64,000 bases of DNA, from assembly GCF_022669015.1 (NCBI RefSeq), contig NZ_JAKKSL010000001.1:1036059-1100058 (forward strand), written 5' to 3'. The DNA is from Colwellia maritima (GTDB taxonomy: Bacteria; Pseudomonadota; Gammaproteobacteria; Enterobacterales; Alteromonadaceae). Numbering within the stretch: the first letter of the stretch is position 1; every line of letters begins with the position of its first letter. The notes beneath the pieces are model-generated. The model made no database searches and had not been told where the DNA came from. It saw only the letters and a program-made list of their open reading frames with translations. Positions 1 to 10,406 of the stretch are shown here, in pieces. The translations under genes and the position numbers were made by a program.

Positions 1-412
1 TCTTGGCGATAGTGACTTCCTAAAAGGTGAACAAGTTGAAGTAGCACGTGTTAATATTGCTAATCGTGATCTTGAAGCACAAGGTAAAGTACTGACTGAA
101 TACGAAATGCAAATGATGGGTATTACTAAAGCCTCTTTAGCTACCGAATCATTCATTTCTGCAGCATCTTTCCAAGAAACAACACGTGTACTTACTGAAG
201 CGGCTGTTGCAGGTAAAAAAGATGGTTTACGTGGCTTGAAAGAAAACGTTATTGTTGGGCGTTTGATTCCTGTTGGTACAGGTTATGCTTATCATCAAGA
301 ACGTGCTAAAGCTAAAGCTGCTTTTGATGCTCACGAAGATACAACCGTGTCTGCAGATGAAGCTGAACAGGCGTTAGCTGATGCATTGAGTGCAGACTTA
401 GGCTCAGAATAA
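1..412 (+). CDS. rpoC: RNA polymerase beta' subunit, C-terminal end (partial)
   Basis: The reading frame is open from the first bases of the window and ends at 412 with ...ALSADLGSE. It contains the end of the beta' subunit: the segment [19 protein letters not shown] and the following [19 protein letters not shown], which line the bridge-helix/jaw end of the polymerase, then RLIPVGTG and an acidic tail. The subunit builds the catalytic core of RNA polymerase. Only the last ~136 residues are visible; the start lies outside the window. A strong intrinsic terminator follows 45 bases after the stop, as expected for the end of the rplKAJL-rpoBC transcription unit. Confidence 0.97.
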   Translation, partial: LGDSDFLKGEQVEVARVNIANRDLEAQGKVLTEYEMQMMGITKASLATESFISAASFQETTRVLTEAAVAGKKDGLRGLKENVIVGRLIPVGTGYAYHQERAKAKAAFDAHEDTTVSADEAEQALADALSADLGSE

Positions 413-457
413 GCTTATGGGTAATATACTTTAAACGAGGTATTACTTAGATAACTT

Positions 458-490
458 AAAAAACCGTACGTGAAAGCGTACGGTTTTTTT
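458..490 (+). terminator. Intrinsic terminator of rpoC
   Basis: A perfect 7-bp stem, CCGTACG (464-470) with CGTACGG (477-483), encloses a 6-base loop. It is preceded by an A-run and followed by seven T's. It closes the rpoBC unit before the separate rpsL promoter. Confidence 0.93.
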
Positions 491-563
491 GTTTTAGCGC
501 CGCACACATATGAGCATACAGACTGACCAGAAAAGACTTTAACCATTGGATATTAGTTATTAC

Positions 564-592
564 TTGACAGTTAGCTCATTGACCTATAGAAT
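564..592 (+). promoter_or_regulatory. Sigma-70 promoter of the rpsL-rpsG unit
   Basis: TTGACA (564-569) and TAGAAT (587-592) are separated by exactly 17 bases, close to the sigma-70 consensus. The sequence just downstream (TTCGCGACC) is GC-rich for this genome, which is typical of growth-rate/stringently controlled ribosomal promoters. The 5' leader to rpsL would be about 120 bases. The 413-721 gap otherwise holds the rpoC terminator and a small GTGC/GCAC hairpin near 611-625. Confidence 0.85.
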
Positions 593-721
593 TTCGCGAC
601 CTTATATTCCGTGCTCAGTAGGCACAGTATCTAAAGGTAAGATTTTCACGTTTATAAGCGGGTAATTTGACAAACTTAGTCAATTTAGATTATCCAATGT
701 TTTTACTGATCAGGAGCTATA

Positions 722-1095
<374 letters not shown>

Positions 1096-1101
1096 GTTTC
1101 C

Positions 1102-1141
1102 ATCTTTACCCCTTTCTAAATAGAAAGCGATGGTAAAAGAT
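1102..1141 (+). other. Hairpin between rpsL and rpsG (possible S7 feedback site)
   Basis: ATCTTTACC (1102-1110) pairs with GGTAAAAGAT (1132-1141) with one bulged base, and an inner CTTTC/GAAAG stem tops it. In E. coli the S12-S7 intercistronic RNA is the target of S7 translational feedback. The position here is the same, but the equivalence is inferred from position and structure only. It has no clean T-tract and is not a convincing terminator. Confidence 0.4.
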
Positions 1142-1202
1142 AAAAACGTTAAGTAAGGCCAAATGAAAAATTTTAAATTTATATATTTTGGATTAATCCT
1201 GA

Positions 1203-1691
<489 letters not shown>

Positions 1692-1749
1692 TCTCACGGT
1701 AATGTTTGAATGTAATGCTTACTTTAAGAGCTTATCTTTAAGTAAGTTC

Positions 1750-1790
1750 ATGGCTAGCAAGAGTTTATCTTGCTAGCCATACTTGTTTTT
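1750..1790 (+). terminator. Strong intrinsic terminator between rpsG and fusA
   Basis: A perfect 12-bp stem, ATGGCTAGCAAG (1750-1761) with CTTGCTAGCCAT (1769-1780), has a 7-base loop and is followed by ACTTGTTTTT. It separates rpsL-rpsG from fusA-tuf, genes that form one operon in E. coli. Confidence 0.9.
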
Positions 1791-1870
1791 AAAATATGTG
1801 TTTTTATCGCAGTTAACTTAATAAAATAATTATTAATTGAATGTTTCGTTAAGTTAATTATAAAACCTAT

Positions 1871-1879
1871 TGATATAAT
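1871..1879 (+). promoter_or_regulatory. Extended -10 promoter for fusA
   Basis: TGATATAAT is a full extended -10 (TGn followed by the consensus TATAAT). No good -35 is present, which is common for extended -10 promoters. Transcription would begin near 1886, 30 bases before the fusA start, downstream of the rpsG terminator. Confidence 0.7.
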
Positions 1880-1915
1880 TCTAGGTTAAATTAGAGAGCA
1901 TAAGAGGAATTTAAA

Positions 1916-4015
1916 TTGGCCCGTATCACCCCTATAGAGCGCTATCGTAATATTGGTATTTGTGCGCATGTAGATGCAGGTAAAACTACAACCACAGAAC
2001 GTGTACTTTTTTATACTGGCCTTTCTCATAAGATTGGTGAAGTACATGATGGTGCTGCAACCATGGATTGGATGGAGCAAGAGCAAGAGCGAGGAATTAC
2101 GATAACCTCGGCTGCCACCACATGTTTCTGGAGAGGTATGGAAGGGCAATTTGACGATCATCGTATCAATATCATTGATACGCCAGGTCATGTTGATTTT
2201 ACCATTGAAGTAGAACGCTCACTAAGAGTCCTTGATGGTGCTGTATTGGTGTTATGTGCGTCCTCAGGGGTTCAGCCGCAAACAGAAACTGTTTGGCGTC
2301 AAATGGAAAAATACGCGGTACCAAGGCTTGTTTTTGTAAATAAAATGGATCGCTCAGGCGCGAACTTTTTATCAGTAGTTGAACAATTACAAACCCGATT
2401 AGGAGCAAATGCAGTACCGATTCATTTAGCAATTGGTGCTGAAGAAGAATTTAAAGGTGTTGTCGACTTAGTTAAAATGAAGGCGATAAATTGGTCAGAA
2501 GCAGATCAAGGGATGACCTTTACTTACGAAGATATTCCGGCTGATATGATTGATCTTGCCCAAGAATGGCGTGAGCATCTAGAGTCAGAAGCGGCAGAAG
2601 CCACTGAAGAGTTAATGGATAAGTACCTTGAAGAAGGTGAATTAACTGAAGAAGAAATAAAGTTAGGGCTACGTAAACGTACTTTAGCTAATGAAATTAT
2701 TTTATGTAGCTGTGGCAGTGCCTTCAAAAATAAAGGTGTACAAGCTGTACTCGATGCAGTGATTGAGTATTTGCCTTCTCCAATTGAAGTTGCTGCGATA
2801 ACTGGTATCAATGACGATAAAGATGAAACTATTGGTTCTCGCCCTGCAGATGATAACGAACCTTTTGCCGCGCTTGCGTTTAAAATAGCAACTGACCCTT
2901 TTGTTGGCACCTTAACTTTCTTCCGTGTTTATTCCGGGGTGGTTAAAACGGGTGATAGTGTATATAACCCAGTTAAAGGCAAAAAAGAACGTTTTGGTCG
3001 TATTGTGCAAATGCATGCAAATGATAGACAAGAGATTAAAGAAGTTCGTGCGGGAGATATTGCAGCTGCAATTGGTTTAAAAGATGTAACCACGGGCGAT
3101 ACCCTTTGTGATGGTAATCATGTTATTACACTTGAACGAATGGAGTTCCCTGAACCAGTAATTTCAGTGGCTGTAGAGCCAAGAACGTTAGCAGCCCAAG
3201 AAAAAATGGGTATTGCTTTAGGAAAACTAGCTGCAGAAGATCCATCGTTTAGAGTCCATACGGATGACGAGACGGGACAAACAATTATCTCAGGAATGGG
3301 CGAGTTACACTTAGATATTTTGGTTGAACGCATGAAACGTGAATTTGGCGTGGAATGTAATGTTGGTAACCCACAAGTGTCTTACCGTGAAACAATTCGT
3401 AAAAGCGTTGAAGTTGAAGGTAAGTTCGTACGTCAATCTGGTGGTAAAGGTCAATACGGCCATGTTTGGCTTAAAATGGAGCCTTTAGAAGAAGGCGCAG
3501 GGTTTGAATTTGTTAACGAAACTGTTGGCGGTTCAGTTCCCAAAGAATATATACCCGCAGTAGAGAAAGGTTGCAAAGAGCAAATGGAAAGCGGTGTTTT
3601 AGGCGGATTTCCATTATTAGACATAAAAGTCACGCTTTTTGATGGTTCCTTTCATGATGTCGACTCAAATGAGATGGCATTTAAAGTCGCTGCTTCAATT
3701 GGTTTTAAAAATGGTGCGCTACAAGCAAATCCTGTAATATTAGAGCCAATGATGAAAGTCGAAGTGTCTACACCTGAAACCAATATGGGAGATGTTGTAG
3801 GAGACTTAAACCGTCGACGCGGTATTATTGACGGTATGGACGAAGGTCCGGCAGGTTTAAAAATTGTAAATGCATTGGTACCCTTAGCCGAAATGTTCGG
3901 TTATGCTACCGACTTGCGTAGTGCTACTCAAGGTCGTGCATCTTACTCTATGGAGTTTCAGCAATATAATGAAGCTCCAAAATTGGTAGCACAAAAAATT
4001 ATGGAAACTCGTTAG
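1916..4015 (+). CDS. fusA: Elongation factor G
   Basis: The 699-residue translocase EF-G uses GTP to move tRNA-mRNA through the ribosome and, with RRF, recycles ribosomes. Visible GTPase motifs: AHVDAGKT (17-24), DTPGH (88-92) and NKMD (142-145), followed by domains II-V to the end ...VAQKIMETR. The start is a [17 protein letters not shown] fits the family exactly there, and AAGAGGA lies 7 bases upstream. It has its own extended -10 promoter after the rpsG terminator, and tuf follows 101 bases later. Some marine gammaproteobacteria carry a second EF-G gene; its context next to rpsG and tuf marks this as the str-locus copy. Confidence 0.97.
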   Translation: MARITPIERYRNIGICAHVDAGKTTTTERVLFYTGLSHKIGEVHDGAATMDWMEQEQERGITITSAATTCFWRGMEGQFDDHRINIIDTPGHVDFTIEVERSLRVLDGAVLVLCASSGVQPQTETVWRQMEKYAVPRLVFVNKMDRSGANFLSVVEQLQTRLGANAVPIHLAIGAEEEFKGVVDLVKMKAINWSEADQGMTFTYEDIPADMIDLAQEWREHLESEAAEATEELMDKYLEEGELTEEEIKLGLRKRTLANEIILCSCGSAFKNKGVQAVLDAVIEYLPSPIEVAAITGINDDKDETIGSRPADDNEPFAALAFKIATDPFVGTLTFFRVYSGVVKTGDSVYNPVKGKKERFGRIVQMHANDRQEIKEVRAGDIAAAIGLKDVTTGDTLCDGNHVITLERMEFPEPVISVAVEPRTLAAQEKMGIALGKLAAEDPSFRVHTDDETGQTIISGMGELHLDILVERMKREFGVECNVGNPQVSYRETIRKSVEVEGKFVRQSGGKGQYGHVWLKMEPLEEGAGFEFVNETVGGSVPKEYIPAVEKGCKEQMESGVLGGFPLLDIKVTLFDGSFHDVDSNEMAFKVAASIGFKNGALQANPVILEPMMKVEVSTPETNMGDVVGDLNRRRGIIDGMDEGPAGLKIVNALVPLAEMFGYATDLRSATQGRASYSMEFQQYNEAPKLVAQKIMETR

Positions 4016-4116
4016 AGCTCCATTGATTTATTCATAGGCAAGATTTACAACAAGCAAGGTCGCTTTGACTGCGCTTTTATTATTTATAGCAAAATAAACT
4101 TTAAGGTAATTGAAAA

Positions 4117-5298
4117 ATGGCTAAAGCAAAATTTGAACGTAATAAACCACATGTAAACGTTGGTACTATCGGACACGTTGATCACGGTAAAACAACTTTA
4201 ACAGCCGCTATCTCTGCGGTATTAACAAAAGTTCACGGTGGTGAAGTTAAAGATTTCGCACAAATCGATAATGCACCAGAAGAGCGTGAACGTGGTATTA
4301 CAATCAATACATCTCACATTGAATACGATACAGAAACACGTCACTACGCACACGTAGATTGTCCAGGCCATGCTGATTATATCAAAAATATGATTACTGG
4401 TGCTGCACAAATGGATGGTGCTATCTTAGTAGTTGCTGCTACAGATGGTCCTATGCCACAAACACGCGAGCACATCTTATTATCACGTCAAGTTGGTGTA
4501 CCTTACATCATCGTTTTCATGAACAAATGTGACATGGTAGATGACGAAGAATTATTAGAATTAGTAGAAATGGAAGTTCGTGAACTTCTATCTGAATATG
4601 ACTTCCCAGGTGATGATTTACCAGTAATTCAAGGTTCAGCTTTGGGTGCACTTCAAGGCGAAGAGAAGTGGGAAGCTAAAATAATAGAACTTGCTGACCA
4701 ATTAGATACCTACATTCCAGAGCCAGAGCGTGCAATCGACGGAGCATTCATCATGCCAATCGAAGATGTATTCTCAATTTCAGGTCGTGGTACCGTAGTA
4801 ACTGGACGTGTTGAACGTGGTATCATCAAAGTTGGTGAAGAAGTAGAAGTTGTAGGTATCCGTGATACACAAAAATCAACTTGTACAGGTGTAGAAATGT
4901 TCCGTAAGCTTCTTGACGAAGGTCGTCTTGGCGAGAACTGTGGTGTACTTTTACGTGGTCTTAAGCGTGAAGATGTTGAACGTGGTCAAGTATTATGTAA
5001 GCCTGGTTCAATTTCACCTCATACAAAATTTGAATCAGAAGTATACGTACTTTCTAAAGATGAAGGTGGCCGTCATACACCATTCTTTAAAGGCTACCGT
5101 CCACAGTTTTATTTCCGTACAACGGATATCACTGGTTCAGTAGAGCTTCCAGAAGGTGTTGAAATGGTAATGCCTGGTGACAACTTGAAATTTGTTGTTG
5201 AGCTAATCAACCCAGTAGCGATGGATGAAGGTTTACGCTTCGCAATCCGTGAAGGTGGTCGTACTGTAGGCGGTGTTGTTTCATCAATCATCGCTTAA
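4117..5298 (+). CDS. tuf: Elongation factor Tu
   Basis: A 393-residue EF-Tu that delivers aminoacyl-tRNA to the ribosome. Motifs: GHVDHGKT (19-26), DCPGH (about 81-85) and NKCD (about 136-139), then the two beta-barrel domains ending ...GGVVSSIIA. It starts with ATG and has an AAGGT ribosome site. It is the last gene of the fusA-tuf unit and is followed by a dispersed palindromic repeat and a terminator. Gammaproteobacteria usually have a second, near-identical tuf elsewhere. Confidence 0.98.
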   Translation: MAKAKFERNKPHVNVGTIGHVDHGKTTLTAAISAVLTKVHGGEVKDFAQIDNAPEERERGITINTSHIEYDTETRHYAHVDCPGHADYIKNMITGAAQMDGAILVVAATDGPMPQTREHILLSRQVGVPYIIVFMNKCDMVDDEELLELVEMEVRELLSEYDFPGDDLPVIQGSALGALQGEEKWEAKIIELADQLDTYIPEPERAIDGAFIMPIEDVFSISGRGTVVTGRVERGIIKVGEEVEVVGIRDTQKSTCTGVEMFRKLLDEGRLGENCGVLLRGLKREDVERGQVLCKPGSISPHTKFESEVYVLSKDEGGRHTPFFKGYRPQFYFRTTDITGSVELPEGVEMVMPGDNLKFVVELINPVAMDEGLRFAIREGGRTVGGVVSSIIA

Positions 5299-5416
5299 TT
5301 GAAGGTTTATTTGCAGCTACCCTTGCGTTAACTGCGTTGTGGATACTCATTGACTAGCGTCAACGCCGTGTCCATGCCTTGTTATCCCATCGGTTATCAA
5401 GCAAAATAAAACTCAA
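5299..5416 (+). repeat. Dispersed structured repeat, copy 1 (TTGACTANCGTCAA core)
   Basis: The core TTGACTAGCGTCAA (5350-5363) is a 5-bp hairpin surrounded by GCGTTG...GCCTTG-type flanks. The outer arms TTGAAGGTTTATTTGC (5299-5314) and GCAAAATAAAACTCAA (5401-5416) are roughly complementary. Copies with the same core but different arms lie at 35374-35472 and 50623-50777, each directly after a gene. Confidence 0.7.
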
Positions 5417-5427
5417 ATACGTTAAAT

Positions 5428-5455
5428 GAAAAGGTCGCTTCTGCGGCCTTTTTTG
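5428..5455 (+). terminator. Intrinsic terminator after tuf
   Basis: AAAGGTCGC pairs with GCGGCCTTT (one G-T pair) around a TTCT loop, followed by a T-run. It ends the fusA-tuf unit. Confidence 0.85.
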
Positions 5456-5521
5456 TTTCAATTTGACTTAACCGTGACTAGTTAGTCGCGTCAATCACAA
5501 TATATTTATGAAGGGCTAATT

Positions 5522-6498
5522 ATGTCTTGGCAACCAACACTTACTTGGAAAGATGCGCAAAAACGTGCGAAAATCCTACAAAAAATAAGACATTTTTTTG
5601 CCGACCGTGATGTTGTTGAAGTTGAAACACCCGCTTTATCGCTTGGAACTATTACCGATGTATATATAGACGCATTATCATGTCGTTATGACTTTTTACG
5701 TACCAGTACCAAGAACGAAGCAACAAATTTATATTTACAAACGTCACCTGAATTTCATATGAAGCGCTTATTAGCGTCGGGTTATGGCAGTATTTTTCAA
5801 ATCTGCAAAGCATTTAGACATGAAGAGGTTGGGCGTTTTCATAATCCAGAATTTACGATCCGGAGTGGTATAGAATTGGTTTTGATCATTTTGAGTTAAT
5901 GACTGAAGTAGGTGCTTTACTAAGGGACGTTTTGCATTGTGAATCACCGGTTTCTCATACTTATCAGGATGTTTTTATTGCACATGTTAGTTTAGACCCG
6001 TTAACGGCGACAAAAGAAGAATTATTAGCACTGATAGAACAAAGAGGTAAGCTAAGTGACTGGCTCCTAGCTGTAGATGATAATGATATTTTATTACAGT
6101 TTATTTTCAGTGAGTTAATAGAGTCTAATATCGGCAATAACGCACCTTGTTTTATATATAACTTTCCAAAATCTCAAGCATCACTTGCTAAGTTGTGTTT
6201 AGCCGATGAGAGGGTTGCGCAACGATTTGAATGCTATTATCAAGGAATTGAATTGGCAAACGGCTTCAATGAATTAACAGATAGTAAAGAACAAGAAAAA
6301 CGTTTTCAAATAGATAATGAGAAAAGGTGTGCTTCACATTTGAAAGAAAAACCCATTGATAAAAATTTTATTTCAGCATTAGCCTCTGGTATACCTCAAT
6401 GTGCAGGCGTTGCCTTAGGCATTGATCGATTGGTAATGTTAGCACTAAAAAAGCATCATATTCAGGAGGTTATTAGTTTTACTGTAGAAAGTTCATAA
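5522..6498 (+). CDS. epmA: EF-P (R)-beta-lysine ligase EpmA (one-base deletion)
   Basis: EpmA (GenX/PoxA/YjeA), a paralogue of the LysRS catalytic core, attaches (R)-beta-lysine to elongation factor P. The first frame carries MSWQPTLTWKDAQKRAKIL and motif-2-like FRHEEVGRFHNPEFT. A second frame continues EWYRIGFDHFELM and ends with motif 3, GVALGIDRLVML. Where family members read PEFT-(M/I)-LEWYR, this sequence has ATCCGGAG instead of ATCCTGGAG, so one T is missing near 5861. With it restored the protein is 325 residues, the family length. It is most likely a sequencing error, not a pseudogene. Confidence 0.93.
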
Positions 6499-6523
6499 AA
6501 GCTATGATTTTTTTCAGTTTATT

Positions 6524-6543
6524 AATGTTATAATGTATCAATT
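6524..6543 (+). promoter_or_regulatory. Possible Zur-like operator before the MerC-like gene
   Basis: AATGTTATAATGTATCAATT has one half identical to the AATGTTATA half of the enterobacterial Zur box and a degenerate second half. It lies about 85 bases before the MerC-like start. AT-rich DNA gives such matches by chance, so this is a weak call. Confidence 0.25.
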
Positions 6544-6626
6544 GTGATATTATTACACACCGAGATTATTTAAATTATTTTGTTAGTTTAAATAGCAGTT
6601 ATAAAACAATTTTGTGTTGGAATATT

Positions 6627-7007
6627 ATGTTAGACAGAATAGGCATTACAGCAACTTCATTGTGTGCATTACACTGCATACTATTGCCTGTTCTTATCCC
6701 TATTTTACCTTTGATGGGTTTAAGCTTTCTAGCTGATCACACGTGGGAACATGTTTTTTTACTGATGACGGCAGCCTTAGGAACGATGGCGCTTTTTTCA
6801 GGTTTTAAACGTTATCATAAACGTCTATACCCCTTTTATTTACTCTACCTAGGTGTTGCACTCTATTGGATAAAACATGACTTTTCAGAATCAGTAGAAG
6901 TCTATTTTATTATTGGTGGCGCTAGCCTAATCATTGCGGCGCATTTTATCAATATTAAATTATGTAATAGCTGTAAACCATGTGATGAAGAAAGCTGTAG
7001 TGCTTAA
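6627..7007 (+). CDS. MerC-domain membrane protein
   Basis: A small inner-membrane protein (126 residues) with about four hydrophobic segments. The first contains the CALHC cysteine pair (C13, C17) seen in MerC-type metal transport proteins. The cytoplasmic tail ends in a cysteine cluster, LCNSCKPCDEESC. A TTG 15 bases upstream is also in frame, but the ATG at 6627 gives the normal MLDRIGITATSLCALHC start. MerC carries mercuric ion in mer operons; chromosomal relatives without other mer genes, as here, are more likely involved in handling zinc or another soft metal. The substrate cannot be read from the sequence. Confidence 0.75.
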   Translation: MLDRIGITATSLCALHCILLPVLIPILPLMGLSFLADHTWEHVFLLMTAALGTMALFSGFKRYHKRLYPFYLLYLGVALYWIKHDFSESVEVYFIIGGASLIIAAHFINIKLCNSCKPCDEESCSA

Positions 7008-7056
7008 TAAGCACCATCAATAATCACTCTACTTAATCGATTGTTAATCAACTTAG

Positions 7057-8457
7057 TTATAAATTCAGTTCTTTTAATTTCCGGGTAAGTGTGTTTCGCC
7101 CCCATCCTAGTTTTTTTGCTGCATCTTGTTTATGCCCCTGAGTAAACAGTAATGCGCGTTCTAACATCACTTTCTCAAATTCTGGCATTGCTGTATCCAA
7201 AATAGCATCAGAGCCTTGAGCTAATTCTTGATCCATCCAGTCGCTTAGCGCTGTTTGCCATGATGATATTTCTGTGTTTGTTTTTGTGCTCGTTTCCGTC
7301 AGTTCACTAGGTAAATCTTCTAATAATATTTCCTGACCACTTGCCATAACAGTTAAGAATCGGCAAATATTTTCAAGTTGGCGAACATTACCAGGCCATT
7401 GAAATTGTTGTAAGAAATTAGCCGCTTTTTTACTGATAGTTTTAGACTCAACACTTAACTCATTTGCAGCTTGTTTTAAGAAGTGTTGACTAAGTTGAGG
7501 TATATCTTCTTTTCTTTCACGTAAACTAGGCAAATGGATACGAATTACATTCAGACGATGAAATAAATCTTCCCTAAACTCATTACTATTGACTCTATCT
7601 TCTAAGTTTTGGTGCGTTGCAGCGATGATGCGGACATCGACTTGTACCGGCGAATGTCCCCCTACGCGGTAGAATTGTCCGTCTGACAAAACACGTAATA
7701 ATCTTGTTTGTATTTCTAACGGCATATCACCTATTTCATCTAAAAATAAAGTCCCGCCATGTGCTTGTTCAAAGCGTCCTTGACGTACTGAGTTTGCGCC
7801 TGTGAACGCACCTTTTTCGTGACCAAATAATTCAGATTCAATTAGATCTTTAGGTATTGCTGCCATATTAAGTGGGATAAAGGGACATTTAGATCTCGGA
7901 CTATGTGAGTGTAATGCATGTGCTACTAATTCTTTGCCTGTGCCTGATTCACCATTGATTAAAACGCTAATACTCGAACGTGATAAACGGCCGATTGCGC
8001 GAAATACTTCTTGCATTGCCGGCGCTTCACCAATAAGTCCTGAAGCAAGTGGTGCATTCTCGGTTTTTTGATTTTTTACATTCTGTTCTCGTGCGTGGGT
8101 TAAGGCACGTTTAGTCAGTGTAACGGCTTCATCCATATCAAAAGGTTTTGGTAAGTATTCAAATGCACCACCTTGGTATGCATTTACTGCACTGTCTAAA
8201 TCTGAGTGCGCAGTCATAATGATAACGGGAATATTTGGATGTTCTTTACTTATCGCATTTAGTAGACTCATTCCGTCAATATCAGGCATTCGAATATCAG
8301 ATATAATCACTTCAGGTTGATCGTGATCTAGTGCAATGAGTAAATTACTGGCACTTTCAAATGAGGCACTGCTAATATTCGCTTTGGTAAAGGCTTTTTC
8401 TAATACCCATCGAATTGAACTATCGTCATCTACTATCCATACTTGTTCAGTGATCAT
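7057..8457 (-). CDS. glnG: Nitrogen regulation response regulator NtrC
   Basis: A 466-residue sigma-54 activator. The receiver domain (1-120) has the phosphoacceptor D54 in ISDIRMPD. The AAA+ domain has Walker A GESGTGKE (169-176), the sigma-54-contacting GAFTGA (216-221) and Walker B LFLDE (237-241). The C-terminal Fis-type HTH ends ...[15 protein letters not shown]. It is the last gene of glnA-DUF4124-glnL-glnG, on the minus strand. When phosphorylated by NtrB under nitrogen limitation it should activate the sigma-54 glnA promoter at 11876-11893. Confidence 0.96.
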   Translation of the reverse strand: MITEQVWIVDDDSSIRWVLEKAFTKANISSASFESASNLLIALDHDQPEVIISDIRMPDIDGMSLLNAISKEHPNIPVIIMTAHSDLDSAVNAYQGGAFEYLPKPFDMDEAVTLTKRALTHAREQNVKNQKTENAPLASGLIGEAPAMQEVFRAIGRLSRSSISVLINGESGTGKELVAHALHSHSPRSKCPFIPLNMAAIPKDLIESELFGHEKGAFTGANSVRQGRFEQAHGGTLFLDEIGDMPLEIQTRLLRVLSDGQFYRVGGHSPVQVDVRIIAATHQNLEDRVNSNEFREDLFHRLNVIRIHLPSLRERKEDIPQLSQHFLKQAANELSVESKTISKKAANFLQQFQWPGNVRQLENICRFLTVMASGQEILLEDLPSELTETSTKTNTEISSWQTALSDWMDQELAQGSDAILDTAMPEFEKVMLERALLFTQGHKQDAAKKLGWGRNTLTRKLKELNL

Positions 8458-8522
8458 TGTATTTTCTCTCGGGTTAATATTCTATGCTCGTTTATCATGG
8501 AACCAGACTTCAACTTCTTTAA

Positions 8523-9599
8523 CTATGTTAAAGGTAAAAGTATTATAAATTCAGTATGTCCAGGGCGACTATGACAGGCTAATTTACCATTATCTTTGGT
8601 TTATTAAGGTTTGTGAGATAGACAAACCTAAACCTGTACCATTTGTTCGTCCGGAGACCATGGGATAAAATAAGGTATCTTGAATTTCAACAGGAATACC
8701 GGGACCGTCGTCAATAATACTAATTTTTACAGCGAGCTTAACTTGTTTTCCATTAATGGTTTTATTGCTAGCAATGCGTGTTTTTAATGTTATTTTGTTA
8801 TTAGCTGATATTGCTTGGATGGCATTGTTAACTATATTTAATACCGCCTGTTGTATTTTTTCTTGATCGCATTTTATTGCAGGAATTGAGGGGTCATAAT
8901 CTCGTTTCAATTCTATCGTTTGTTCATGCGAAAAATTAACAACCTGACAAACTTTTTCTAATACTGAATGTATATTGTGGCTTTCAATTTGAGGTAATTG
9001 GTTTGGCCCTAACAGTCTGTCAACTAAATTTGTCAGTCTATCGGCTTGTTCAATAATCATCTCTGTGTATTCTTGTTGCTCTTCATCAAGTTCTTTATTT
9101 AAGAGTTGTGCTGCACCGCGAAGCCCGCCAAGTGGATTTTTTATTTCGTGAGCTAAACCTTTAATTAAATCCCGGGCTGCAATCCATTGCTGTTGCTGAA
9201 ATACTTCTAAGCTAATCTGTTTTTGTTGGTCTATTTGTTTAAATTCGATCAATACATGTGGCTCGTGGTTGAACTCCACTGCTGAGGCTGTCACCTCTGC
9301 GGTAAATCGATGATTTTCACCCTTGGCTCTATTTCAATTTCACTATCAGTCAGTTCTTGTCCAGTGTTAAGTAATAGTTCTAATCGAGGGCGTGTTATTG
9401 ATGTGTTAGCAAAAATTAAATCGTAAGAGCAGCCATATAATTTATTCAAACTTTTAATCAGTAATGCTTCTGCTGCAGGGTTTACATAACAAATTGTTAA
9501 TTTATGATCAAGTATCAGCACAGCCGTGACTAGCTGATTAGCAAGGGTTTGCTGATAATTAAACTTAAGCTGTTGAATTTCTTTTCTTGTATGCAACAT
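8523..9599 (-). CDS. glnL: Nitrogen regulation sensor kinase NtrB (two frameshifts)
   Basis: The two-component kinase/phosphatase that controls NtrC in response to PII. The N-terminal PAS part (...LILDHKLTICYVNPAAEALL) is in one frame. The H-box GLAHEIKNPLGGLRGAAQLL and the ATP-binding motifs DDGPGIP and GTGLGLSIS are in a second. The last ~25 residues (NGKLACHSRPGHTEF... to the stop at 8523) are in a third. The breaks lie near 9321-9327 (one base short) and near 8597 (one extra A in an A-run). All three parts fit NtrB in order, so the gene is probably intact in the organism. It lies between the DUF4124 gene and glnG. Confidence 0.9.
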
Positions 9600-9709
9600 A
9601 AAGCCTCATATTCACACTAATATCGCACCAATATAGTGCGTTAAGTTTAGTATATTCTAGAAAGGTTTTATTTGCAGTGTTCAATGCTGCACTTTAGTGC
9701 TAATTTTTA

Positions 9710-10234
9710 CTAATTTACAGAAGATCGATGCATATAAAACGTTACAGGTGTAGATAATGCAATAACCTTGCCTTGTTCGTTAAATATTTTCATTTTTATT
9801 TGGTGTTCGCCACGATCAACATTTCGAAGTGAAAAACGCGCGTCATTTTGGGGTTTTTGATAGGGTTTGCCATCTAATATTAGTTGAATTTTTAATCCAC
9901 GTTTAAAAATTGGTGTAATAATACCACTCACAAAAACTGCGCCTGTGTTATCACGAATAGTAGCATTTTGTTCTGGGTAATTAATCGCCACTTGATATTC
10001 TTCAATAATTTCTTTTGTGTGAATATCGAGTACTTGTGTTTCTAATGTTGTTGATGACTTGATTATATTACCAGGCTTCGTTATGACTTCTTCTGCGCCC
10101 GGTTTGGGGGTGTCAGAGTAAACTAACTCTCCATTTTCATTACGCCACACATAGATTTTAGCTGTACCTGCGTTCACGGGAATCGCGAACGATAAGGTTA
10201 ATAGCATTAGTAAAATAAATTTAATCATAATCAA
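9710..10234 (-). CDS. DUF4124-domain periplasmic protein in the glnA operon
   Basis: A 174-residue exported protein. A clear signal peptide (MIMIKFILLMLLTLSFAIPVNA) is followed by the DUF4124 signature KIYVWRNENGELVYSDTPKPG, then a beta-rich C-terminal half ending in an Ig-like strand pattern. Molecular function is unknown. It sits between glnA and glnL on the minus strand; this family is often found beside glnA/ntrB in gammaproteobacteria. Two starts (10234 and 10228) are possible and differ by two residues. Confidence 0.85.
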   Translation of the reverse strand: MIMIKFILLMLLTLSFAIPVNAGTAKIYVWRNENGELVYSDTPKPGAEEVITKPGNIIKSSTTLETQVLDIHTKEIIEEYQVAINYPEQNATIRDNTGAVFVSGIITPIFKRGLKIQLILDGKPYQKPQNDARFSLRNVDRGEHQIKMKIFNEQGKVIALSTPVTFYMHRSSVN

Positions 10235-10363
10235 TTATTTATATCCAATTCCTTCAGATATATCCAAATACTCTACAATGTGAACATAGGTATTTATAAT
10301 CTATACAAAAATGTGTCGATTTACCACAGAAAAGTAATTTTCTTTTATTTTAATGTATAGGCA

Positions 10364-10393
10364 TAAAAAAACTCACCGAAGTGAGTTTTTTTA
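10364..10393 (-). terminator. Intrinsic terminator after glnA
   Basis: ACTCAC/GTGAGT stem with a CGAA loop, flanked by A7 and T7. It works in either direction and lies just after the glnA stop on the minus strand, so glnA is probably mostly monocistronic with read-through into DUF4124-glnL-glnG. Confidence 0.9.
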
Positions 10394-10406
10394 AGAACTA
10401 GTGTAA

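Noticed and set aside
1886..2191. 101-codon minus-strand frame opposite fusA
   Set aside because: It lies wholly across the fusA start region, has no family resemblance or ribosome site, and is a shadow of the conserved EF-G frame. The same applies to the other short antisense frames in fusA, tuf, typA, guaB and der.
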